Shown here piece after piece: positions 26,501-38,500 of a stretch of 64,000 nt of DNA (its first letter is position 1; the number at the start of each line of letters is the position of its first letter). The notes below the pieces were generated by a model. The model saw only the letters and a list, made by a program, of their open reading frames with translations. It ran no database searches and was not told where the DNA came from. The DNA lies in contig JAOTON010001139.1 in the NCBI GenBank assembly GCA_034440635.1, forward strand, positions 32,103 to 96,102. Reading direction: 5' to 3'. This DNA is from Lepas anatifera. Its lineage: Eukaryota; Arthropoda; Thecostraca; Lepadidae. A program made the translations under genes and the position numbers.

Positions 26501-29500
26501 TTTCAGGGGGCTAGGGGCTCGAGCCGCCCCCGACATTATGTTGGATCGACCTCCACCTATGCATTAACTATACACACTCGGATATTTGGGGGGCTTGAGC
26601 CCCCTTAGCCCCCTCCTTGTATCCGCCACTGATGATAGGGTTACATGTATGTACCTGTGTGTTACGTATTCGCCAAAGTCTATACTTGTTTACTTTTTCA
26701 TCAGTCATGGGCCCCCAAGACCCGGCTATTTATCGGCCCCTCATTATCTCTTTAGACAACCCGTCGACCTTTTCCAGTGTTGAGACACGTCATCTGCCCC
26801 CTCCGAGGTCGCTTCAAGCGAGATGTCCACATGGTACATAATGATAACCCAGCTGATCGAGCAAAGGCTAAATAACCCAGATGGCTGCAATTATAAACTG
26901 TATTCCCGGATCAAAAGTGATTCGGGTGGACCTTTCTCGACTGTGACTTATTTTTATTGCGTTGTTTCCATATGTGAAATAGTAACGGCGGGAAAGATAA
27001 GGTAACGTAACGTAGTAACAGATGGAACAGCACGACAGTGACGTGGGGCCGATTTTGTCTGGTTTTCTCTGGTTGTCCTTAGTTTAGGGTCTGCTATTAT
27101 CAGGGGTGGGCGCCGCTTCCAAGGTTTTCTAGCTGCTAGCGCTGTTTCCACTGCCTTAGCCAGCAAAACCGCTGCCGCTTCCTGTGCTACTTTTTCGAAA
27201 TAGCAAAACCTATATCCGCTACTTCATCTTTTGCTACTTTTTACAATGAATTGCTGCCCCAAAAAATGTGTATTGTTCTTATTAGATAAATTTATATAAA
27301 AAAGTTGTCCATCCTTTTATTATATAAGAATTAACAGCTTTATTTTATTACAGGCCAATCACAGCAATAGCATTGATTCAATTTCCTTTTGTTTGCCGAT
27401 AGAGAAAACATTTCCCTCAATCTCAATGTCCTAAATTTTAAGATATGGTCCGCGGCTGTAAAACGGGTTGTCGGTAGAGTTAGCAGTTTCGAATTCTTTC
27501 CAAATCTGCCACTCGCTACGCTGCTAATTCTTGGCTATAGGTTCAGCCACCTCGCTACCGTTTGGAGAGTCTGCAAGAAGCGTGCTAGTCGGTTAGCAAC
27601 AATGGCGGATACGGGGTGGGGGGACTATGGGGTTCAAACCCCCGGAAATGAAGTCCTGGATCCGCCATTGGGTAGTAAGTAATACATAAGTAGCGGACCG
27701 ATCCGGCTCTGATTTATGATTATTGTGTATTGTTTATTGTTTATTGAGCATAATCAGCAACAGGTATGTACCCAAGTATAGCTGAAGTCGATGTTAATTA
27801 TCTTATTATATTCTCTTATATCTCATGCCCCTCACACATGGGTTTGTATTTATTTTTAGGTGTTCAATGTCACTATCCACACGCCTTTGAAGCCACTAAT
27901 GAGAAGATGGGTTTGTTCCTGGGTTCGATCGTTTTTAACCTTGAAAATTGATAGGTAAATTTAAAGCCCGCACTCTCTGCATCGTTTAAAGCTTTCCTAT
28001 TTCGCTCCCAAGTCGTAGAGCCCATTAAAAAAACCTTGAAGCAACAAATAACAGAAATACTTCGTTCGTCGTCGACTTCTGGCAATCTTACTAGTGCGCC
28101 GTCTGATTTCAAAGTTCAGGGCTCCCCGCACATCCTTCAACCGCACATGCTGACACCAGTCTCTTTCTCTAGTGGTCTGACGTATTGAATTTCTCAATAG
28201 AGACTGATTTTCATTCCGATATAAATATTATCTCCAAGAGAAAAGGACTTGTAAAGTTTAACGAGAAAGAAAGTGACCTTCCGCAACGTACGGAATGCGT
28301 AAGCTAGGAACCAGCAGTGGCAGATATAAGGGGGGGGCTCAAGCCTCCCCCCACCCCAGTGTCCGAGTGTCTATCATTAATACATGGGTGGAGGCTGATC
28401 CGAGGCAGTTTCGGGGGAGGCTCGAGCCCCTAACACCTCCCCCCAAGAAGTCCTGGATCCGCCACTGGAAACATGAGTGTGACACTATGCTTTATCGGTG
28501 ATATGGCCCAGTCGCTGAAAGTGCCCTAAAACACCAATACACCATGCTTTATTGAAAGATTTATTCGCAACTTAGTTTGAAACTATTCCATCCTCTGCCT
28601 CTCGAGGTTTTCCTGCCTCTCGAGATTTTCCCCAACTCATTTAGCAAGGGAGACATTGTTCTGACCTCCGTCCCCCTTCCCCAGTGTGGCGGGACAAGGA
28701 TCAGCGACCCTCTCGGCTGGACGGCAAGGTCTCCGCCCTGGACAGGCTGTTCCGTCAGATTCGGGACTCGCGGCCCGAACACGCCAGTGACCTCCGAGGC
28801 CTGGAGGGGTCGCAGGAGTCGCCTCTGGCCAGAAAGAACGTCAAGAAGAAGAGCATTAAGAACCTCTTCCAGACGGCTGTCAAGTTTCAGAAACATCTCC
28901 GCAGGTAGGGTCGGGGAAGGTTAACGGATCGCAGAGGATTTGGTCGAACCGGAAAGAGTGTTTTAGAGTACTTATTAGAGTGTATTAGCTTAGCTTTTAG
29001 TATGTTGAGAATGTTTTGGAGTGTTTTAGAGTTCCTGTGCGACAAACAGAGTAAATTTGTGTCTCCACCGTCTCTGGGGGCTGTAATGCACGATTAGGTT
29101 TCGGATAGTGATGGGAATCGCACAACCCATTTGCGCCCCCCCGCCATAATTGTACAGTGTGCATAATTTTCCCAGCGTGTGTGACTATCATCTACCCTGT
29201 TTTTTTGTTACGATGAATTTTGAGTCGAATGCCAGATGCAGAACTTAGATAATACTAAATATTTGCACCACATAAGCTGCATTCATCGTGTGGGGTGAAA
29301 GCTTCCTCCCGGAGAGTTAGCTATCCTTGTGTAACAGAAGCGCTGTGGTGATTAATATGAGGCCTCTTTATTTCCGTGGTATGATGTATTACAATCGTGG
29401 TACAGTGGTATCCAGGCATTATGGCGCCTCGTTTGACGCGACTCTTTTTCCCCGCAGTGGAGTCTACCTTGCCAGTGTGATCTACCACGAGGACCGGGTT

Positions 29501-32500
29501 GCCATGACGACCGAAGATTTTCTACCTGTTCTGGAAGCGGACGAGTCATATCCGAGCTCCATACACGCTGATTTTCACTGGCTGATGAAGGTATGTCTTC
29601 TATTGGCCAGTGAACTCAATCCAGGAAACCCCAGCCAATGAGTAGGAGCCAAATATACTCCTAGATCCTGGAAAATACGTTTTTCTACAACAGCTTAAAC
29701 GTCTTGGGTTATTTGATTGATGCGTTCCAGTCAAGTTAAGCACGCTCGTTACAAGTGCTCGGTAGGCTTAGGAAGAGCCGCTTGCTGTCCAATCGCTGGA
29801 ATTTAAGTGAGAAATAGATGGGGCGGGGCCGCGATTATCATGTTTGTTCAACGCGTGGTTGACTTTGTGTTGATGGAATTTACTTCGTCTCTATTTAACC
29901 CACATCCCGGCCGAGTTTTGAACCCAACACATTTCTCACCAAATATCGTTTGGTTACAGGTGGCGTGCACGTGGGACGACGTGCGGTCCCTGCGACAGGA
30001 CATGGAACGGTCACTCAGCTCGTCTTCTGTTCATTTTCGCATCAAACTGCTAGCGGCAGCAGAACAGATGCAGGTGAGATGACCGGAAGGAATGTGATTG
30101 GTAGAGATAACGTATGGCTGCTAATGATAAGTGAAATGCTATTTAAAGTAAATCGGCACGTGTTGTCAGCTATATCTGAACGTGATTCAACTCTGATTTT
30201 TTTACCATCCTCTTACCAAGTTTGGTTGTTGTGCTTGTGTAAATGTTTAACTGTCAGAGGTATTGAATGACGTTATCATTTCTTGCGCAATTATTACCTC
30301 GGATCTTTGGGCCCGAATATCAACTGTCATTCAAGCTTACTTACTTTGCGTCGGGAGAAGATCTTAACAACTTTTACGAGCTCTGTTTTAGCCATGAACG
30401 TTTCATTTCCATACGTTTTTGTACCTTGATCACAACCATTTTTGTTGGAGTGGGACAGATGGGCGAGCAGGTCTCAGCACGGTTTTGCAGAGCCTGTGAT
30501 TTTTTTCTTTTTAACTTGTCGACTTTTTCACCTAAAGGTCCAATTCCAAATAAAATAGGTGTCATCAAGGTACAAAAGTATACCCAAATTTAAGTTCTAG
30601 AACTATATCATAATCGGTGAAATCTATAATGACATGTTTTCAAATATTTTAGTTTTAAGCTGGAATTTAACCGTTTTCACCGTCCTTTACTTCCTTTGTT
30701 TAGCTTGTACGTACCGGTTTTAACGTTAGTTGTATTTGTGCTTTAAGCTCTATTTATAAGCTTCTTGTCGGGGAGACATACAATCACGTCTGTTCTTCGT
30801 ATTTAATCCCCGTAATATATGACTAAGTTGAAGGTGACATGACAGCTGGGTGTGTACTTTGTTTGACTGACTCCTCTGCGCTGACCTGGTTTTGAACCCG
30901 TGACCTCATCCTCCACAGTCGGCGCTGGGGGTGCAGGACCTGGGTCAACTCTACTACAAACCACTGCGGGACAGCCACGGCGTCCTCGTCTTCGTCACCA
31001 TCCACCACATGAGGTAGGGCTTCAGTACAGTGACCGTGACTTTCCACCACATGAGGTGCTGAGGTAGAGTCCTATTGTAGTGTACGTTATGGTCCGTAAT
31101 ATGCAGGGGCGGACGCAGGGGTACCTGGGGAGGGGGTAACTCGGGAGAAATCGTAAAAAAAACATTTTTTTAAAAGAAATTCGGCAAATATTGTGTCATT
31201 TGGCACGGGGCATGGCCCCTTGCCCCTCCCCTCCCCCTGCATCCACCAGTGATCATGTGAGGTAGGGTTCTATCTCAGTGAACGCAGCCACCCATCACAT
31301 GAGACAGGGCTTCTTTTCCGTCGTGCTACAACACTTGGAGTAGGTTTTCGCCTAGTATTTGTAACCTTCCGCTATATGGGTCAGGTTTTTGCCTGGTGTT
31401 TATTACCATTCATTTCATGAGATAAGAATGGTTTTCATCATCCTTCTTTAGCCTGTTTTTCATCATCAGTCACAAGTGAGGTAGGAGGCATTTGAAATGT
31501 AACTAAACTGATGGCAGGGAGAATTATTGACAAAATGCTATATAACAAACTATCCAGTGAGTTAGTGTGTTTTGTCATGCCTCCAGAAATGATTTTTGTT
31601 CTCCGAGCTTGAATGTGTTCATCTGTTTTTGTTTGTCGAAATAGTGGCCTGATTTTGTGCCTGCTTTGTGACTGCAGTTTTTGACGTTCCTCAAAGGAGC
31701 TAATACTTAATGTTTCCCACTTGTGTGCTCATCTTAGTCATTTGTTTGCAGCATTTCTCTTGGAGAATATTAAACCCGTCACCCTAAATCCCTTAACGCT
31801 GTTTTCAGGTCGGGAAAGCTTCCGTCGGCGTCCGTTAGATGGCAGCAGGTGAACAAGATGCAGAGGAAGGTGTCCTCCTCAGAAGAGGAGCTCAGTGCCG
31901 CCGAACAGCTGATTGCTGAACTGAAGGTACCTGGGTCGGAGGGGCTAGTATGGCTGATCAAATTCGCTGTACGTTCTATCACGCCCATGTTTTTTTAGAT
32001 GAAATTGAAGGATCTTGTAAGACGAACTTGCATCGTTCGTTTTGTTTGTTAGTTCATGTATTGTTGGTGTTGTTGTTCATTGTTGTTTGTTAGTAGTTTG
32101 TTTTTTTCTACCACGTGCCACCGTCGAAACGTATTATGCTGCGGGAGATTAAACGGGAAATCGGAGACTTTGATGCGTTTTGGTGGGTCTCAATTCCATG
32201 ACCATGCAAAGAAAGTCAACAGATTAACTCCAAAGCATGCGCCAACTAACTGCACTGCACCTCCTAATCCGAGGATCAGCTGTGAGTCGGCCTGAAATCT
32301 CCAGTAACCACTGTTGTCCCGTTCTTCTCACAGGACATCGTCACCTACCACATGGTGTGCTCGGTGGGCATCTCGCGGGGTCTGCACCTGGGGTATCTGC
32401 AGTGTCAGACCTCGGTCGACCTGATTCGGGTCAGCGTGGCACGTGACAAGCCTAATGTTCTGCCGCACGTGCGAGTCCGCGACAATCCGCACGTCAGCAG

Positions 32501-35500
32501 GTGGGCATGGTGGATGGTCTTCATGAGGATGATGTCGTCACAGACATCACGGGAACGGAAGTTTTCGGTTGTGCAAATGTGCATCCAGACGCGGTATTGT
32601 GGCTCAGGGAGTTTCTAGAAGTTATTCCGTTTTCCTTTTCTCTCTTGTTGGCTGTTTCAGCTGAATTCATTCACCTACGTCTTCCACTAGCTCTGTTTCG
32701 TAATCAGATGCATAGGTCAGCGATTCAATTGATGCATGGTTTGAGGAAATGGGGAAATTGTAGCAGAATGCTGTGAACCTGTCGTGGTGCCGGCGTGAGT
32801 ACCATCTGCAATTGTGCCAGATGGAGCACCATCGGTCTTGTGTATTCCGGCCTCTTGTGGCATGTTCAATATGACAAACGCATATTTACCTAGTCTGCGG
32901 TGCAGCGGTGAAAGAGGTGGACCGGTACCTCTCCTTTGCTTGGTATCATGTACTAGACTCTGGCGACTGGTTAGGTTTTGAGCTAATCACTGTGCGCAGA
33001 AGAATGTCTTTTCGAGATTGTCAGTGCTGTTGGTTTTCAAAGTTAGGTGAGAAAACGGCACATAGGTCAAAAGTACTGAAGAATAAATATTTATGTTATG
33101 GCATGCCTCTGACCAAGCCATAAAACGATACCTAGTGTGCATCATGTCCTTACAATAGTCAAAATGGCTTCTGTGTTCCAGTGAGGTTACTAGGACACTC
33201 CACTAGTTAGCCTTATTCTGCCCTGCAGTGAGGACACCATACCACTCCAATAGTCTCCATTTCTGTTTCGCAGTGAGGAGTGGTCGTGGCTGCGTGAGAT
33301 GGGGGCGGAGGAGGAGTTCCGGGAGGCGGGAGACGCCGGGGAGACGACTCCCCGCTCCCGGTTCCGGTCCCAGGTGGAGACGGCCGTCCGCAGACTCATC
33401 AAGTTGATGGACGTGCCGGCCTCGGAGGCCCTCAACCACAGGTGGGAGGGCCTTTAACCCGCGCCCCACCGGGGTCCGGCGCCACCTTCGCCCCACCGGG
33501 GGGCCATCGATGGCCCCCCTCTAACTCCGAAAATATGGGCGTTAGCGCAAATCTGCAAAGTGCAATAGAAAGCTCGCGTGAATTCAGTAAGAAATTACTT
33601 CGCATGTTTTAGTGCTCAGGTCAATGGTTTGACCTCCAGAGGCCAAATTAGGTCAAGATCGGCTATTTTCACTCAAATATGCAATGATTAAGCCAACTGG
33701 GCATAACTCTTATGTCATTAGAGCTATTGAGGCCTGGTAAAGTACATTTGATAGCAAATTGCCAGTACTTTTTCCGGTATGTGGAACGTAAAGACCTCCC
33801 GCCAGTGGTTTGACCGCCAGAGGTCACCTCGTGACCTAATATGACCTGAGGTCACGAAAGGTCAAAAGTGACCTTGCCGTATATCAAATGAAAGCCAGTG
33901 ACAAGACAAACACGATGGTGTTTGTTTCACCGCTCTAGTTCAATTAGGTCAAACGTTATTGTCCAAATACTGTTTTTGACCTCTGGTGACCTTGCATGAC
34001 CTTGGAAAAGTCAAAGGGCAAATATGACCCCTGGTATCCGTGAAAGGGTTCCAAAACGTTGTTCTGAGCAGTCTGAGTATTTGCAATCATTTTTGTGGCT
34101 TTTATATCATGAAATAGCTTTTCCCATGCTTTTCAATGGGAGAGGTCGCCTCGTGACCTGACCTCACCTCAGGGCACGAAATCGAAAATCCCGGATATAC
34201 ACCTTGTAGACCCTGGAGGGGTCATAAGTGTACGAAGTTTCAAATTGATCGACTTCGAAATGTAGCTCTTACGGCTCTAAAGGTGAAGTGAGGTGACCTT
34301 GGTTGACCTCGTCTGGTGACCTGACCTTGGGTGACCCGGGGTAAAAATTTCGGGATGATGGGAAAATGATGCAGTGAGAGGTAGAGCCCTCAACCGCGGT
34401 GCTGCGCCTCGGCGTTTTTCTGCTATTCCGAAAACCTTGGGGGCCATCGATGCCCCCGGTGGGGGGTTAATGGAGGAACGGTGCTTTTGGGGATGTGGAG
34501 GATCTTTTAAGTGGTTCGTGTTTGGATTGAGTTTCGGTAGATTCAGCTGAGAATCAATTGAGAACCAATCCACCAATCAATCAACTGAGAATCAATCACT
34601 CAAGAATCAATTGAGTATCGGAAGAATCTCCTCAATCTGAGGGGAAAACAGCGGTTGATGGTTTTGCGTTGCTAGCAAATTGTCCGATTTTTTTATAATG
34701 CTGTTGTCCATTTGTAGAAACGTGGTGTAGATGAAAGATAATACGCCTCTTCAAGTGTCTTCAGGAAATTTCCTTAAACTGTGTAGTGAAGAAGTAAAGG
34801 ACCAGCCGTTCCTTTCGCCTTTTCAGTAAATTATCTGGATTTCATCATAGCGCGTTCAACGCCTGTGTGTGTTTCGCTAAGAGCATGGTTCGCTGGCTCT
34901 TTGCTACGACTGCGTTCGGGTGTGTCAGTAGTCGCATTATCAGGATCGGATAGGCTGATACCCTCTCGTCTGCAGGCTGTACAACGCCGAGATTCTGGAG
35001 TTGAACAGCAGCACCAGTTTCCTGCTCTTGGTGCCGGCCGCTGACCAAGTGTGCTCCATCCTGCCGTCGGAGGAGACCACCGCCCCCAACAACTGCCTCC
35101 GGCTGCCCGTCCAGGTCAGGGTCCAGACTCGCTCCAGGCGCGGGGCTCGGTGTCTGCCGGACTGGAAACCCTCAGCGTCGAGAGCTGTAGCTGCTGGTCT
35201 CTGGTAGAGCGTGTGATGACCGGGAAAATTTGTATTCAATCAGGTCCGCTTGCGGAGTTTCGCCGATTAACCATGGCTGATATGTCTGCACTCCACAGTC
35301 TTGAAACCAAATCGGATAAATTTGGGAAAAATCCTACTAAATTCACCAGAATGGGAGTCCAAATCCGGATCCAAAACTATCCGAGTTATGTGACGAATCG
35401 GATTAAATTCGACAACGCTTTGAGGATCCACTTGGATGTCTACTCCACGCCACACTAAGCTTTCTTTATTTTTAGGAGTGATCCAAGAAGGGTGTGCTTT

Positions 35501-38500
35501 GCAGTAATCGAACTATATCGATCCTATTTAGTTAGCCCGGCAGTATTAATCAGATTCGAAATTTTCGGAGGGGATTTTACCCAAAATGTGCAACTTAGAA
35601 CACAAAGGGTAAAAAGAGTAATGGAAGAGTAGCTCTTTTAGTCTTGGCAAGCACCCAATGCAGCCGGCAAAATGGGGTTGAACTCTGGAAAATTTGGGTA
35701 ATTTTGAATATTTTAATTTTGACGAACATAACGTTTTCCTACCTCCAGGCTAGCATTATGAGTAAATTAACCTTTGTGACATTTTTGTCGTTTTTCAAAG
35801 CGTCTCATAGAATAACGTAACAGTGTGTGTTGTATGAGGTAACCATAACGTCATGGTTTGGAAGATTTGTGAGAAGAATGACATACCAGGTGAGCGGGAT
35901 GTGTGACGTAACTGTGACGTCATTGTTGGGCAGATTTTCGAGATGGTGCACATGATGACGTACCAGAGGGCGCTGGTGAGCCGCTACAGCAGGATCAGCT
36001 CCATCCTGGAGACGGACACCATCATGGCGCAGCACGCCCACAGAGAGGTGAGGTCAGGAGGTCACCGTTCTGTACTGGGAGGGGGCGACTGCGGCTTGGC
36101 GACAACGGGAGAGGGAAGCTCAAACATGTTTGCTGTCGTGGTGAATGCTTCAGGTGTACTAGCCCAACACGGATATTGGGAACATTAAGGTAAATTAAGG
36201 TTGATAAGGAGAAAAGGCCAAGGGAAAACTGGAGTCGCAAGTTTACAGCAGGAGCGCCGCTTGGTTCACCAATTTTGGGGGACGCGTAGCGCCTTCCCCC
36301 CCCTCCACTTTCTACACCGTAGGCAGGACTGCCTGTCATTAGGCATTCCCTGCCATAGTCCGGTTAAAATGGCAGTTTTGATGTAAAATGTGTTATTGTT
36401 AGGTATATTGCGCTACACCTTTTTTAGCTTGTCTCGGTTGTCTTGCATTGATTTTGTATGCGGGCAAACTTGGAAAAACTTGATCAAATAGCTCTTCGTG
36501 ATTAATGTGTGACATGTCATGACTCCTCACAAACGCTTCACTAAACTAGTCATATTTTAAATCAATAGTATTTTAATTTGTTAAAACATGACTTTAACTC
36601 TTACCTCGTCTTATCGCACCTGTTTACAGAATTATGTTACACCCTTTCCTCGTCTCACCCTACTCCTTTTCCAGGCGTTCAGCGACTCGGAGATCAGCGA
36701 TGCCCGCGGGCGGTTGGCCCAGCTTCAGACTTTCCAGGCCCAGCTGGAAACCATCTGGAGAACCTCGCGCTGGCTCACAGATGCCATTGCCTGGGCCAGG
36801 GACAAGGCACAGGTAAGAAGAGATTCTATGGATGTATAAAATCAGATCATACGATCAGTAGCAATTTATTGATTATTGTCTGTAATAAGGAAAGGGCTGA
36901 ATGTAGTTTTTCAAGTCATTTGATGCAATTTACAGGGCTTTTACAACTATTTGGCACATTGGAAGCCAGGGTTTTGTCCCAAGTGGCACGGGCGACAGCA
37001 GGACATCGGACCGATTATAGGAAATGTACATGTTTAGGTGAACAGGGGACGCGTACATCCTTTTTACAACTTCAATGAAATTGACCCTGGGCAAAATCGA
37101 GACGGGTTTGCCAAAATTGCAGAATTTGTTGATTCTTATTGACATAGTGCCAGCTTCCGAATACAAATGCGGGCCTGTGTCACAGCGACGATAACTGGGA
37201 GTAAGCAGCTAAAGGGCTAGTGACAACGTTGTTTAACTCTGGGGCTTTGGTGGTATTTATTATAATCTTTAATGGCATGGGCCTCCCGAACATGGCCAGT
37301 CGTGTTTGTGTGTTTATTCCATCCTAGTAGTCGCCCCTTTAACATATGTTTCGGCTCCTCGCCTCCCCTTTTCTGCTACTGCCTTCAGCTTTGTGTTTCG
37401 ACCCAGGGCGTAGTGTCACGGACCTTTTTAGTTGGGGAGGGGACGAACTCCGATCTGACGATAATTGATATCTGACCTGCCCGTTGGGTGACCCGAGTGG
37501 GATAACTTTCTTGAAGAGTGCTATCAAGGGAGCTACTGGAAACTAAAAGTGGAAACGCATACGTAGGCCATCGCTGTAGGAAAAGTACATGAAAACCTAG
37601 GTCAGGTCTACATTTTTTGAGGACGTCTTCTCCGATTCATAAATTGGGGGACGCATCTCCCAGTCCCCCTCCCCTCCTGCTTTCACGCCCATGGTTACAC
37701 CCTTCCCGTTATATCTCGCACTGTTACACCGTTTCCATGGATGGGATGTTTCTTTGTCTTCGTCTAAAATTGCATGGTTTCTGGCGTACCTGACACTCTT
37801 CCCAAGCGCAGAGTCAGACGATGGAACTGATGAGCGCAATGACCTCGCATCTGGAGACTAATTCCTAAAAGTTTTTGTCAGGTTGACCTAATCTAAATCT
37901 TCCCTCTGTGATTTCACCCGCTGATTATTTGAACGCAATAAACAATACATAAGTGATCCCCGGTTACATCTACCTGTCCTGCAGTAACCCCTGTACAGAG
38001 TATCACCTCTGCCCCAGAGTATCATTTACCCTGCCCCTTCCTGTCCTTGTACCCATCCCTCTAACAGAGCCCCCCGTGACCACCAGGAGGGCTGCCCGCT
38101 GACGGCGGCCGCGCTTCGCTCCTGGGAGGGCAGGGACGTCAGCGTCTCGCCTGTGAGAGACGCCAAGCGACTGCGCAAGGACACCAACTCCCTGCCGCCG
38201 CCCAGCCCTGCTGAGTTCAGACGGTGAGGTGGTCACAGACCCTGTAGAACACGAGTGGCACAGGAACTGGTGTAGTGGTGGTACACTGATGAATAGGTAC
38301 TTGATCCATTTGGCGCTGTGCTAGGACGTGTGTGTAGACGATTAAGTGGGAGAAAAAGTTGCTGAACGTTAAGACACGGGTCAGAGTCGAACTGGGGATC
38401 TCTTGAAGGTCATATTCGATCAATGTGTTATATTTGAACCACAGTCCGTTTGTACCAAGGCGGTGGTAATTTGTTGACGATTGAAGTACGCAACTCTTTA

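Larger units (their letters stand above)
24604..28684 (+). other. ANKFN1 intron 6
   Basis: Five hAT-type MITEs of the CAGTGGCGGATCC family within 3.5 kb and a lone end at 26098. No gene seen. Confidence 0.8.

Noticed and set aside
37811..37864. Possible ANKFN1 exon reading SQTMELMSAMTSHLETNS
   Set aside because: It has an acceptor-like cgcag but runs into a stop and has no donor, so it cannot bridge exons 16 and 17.
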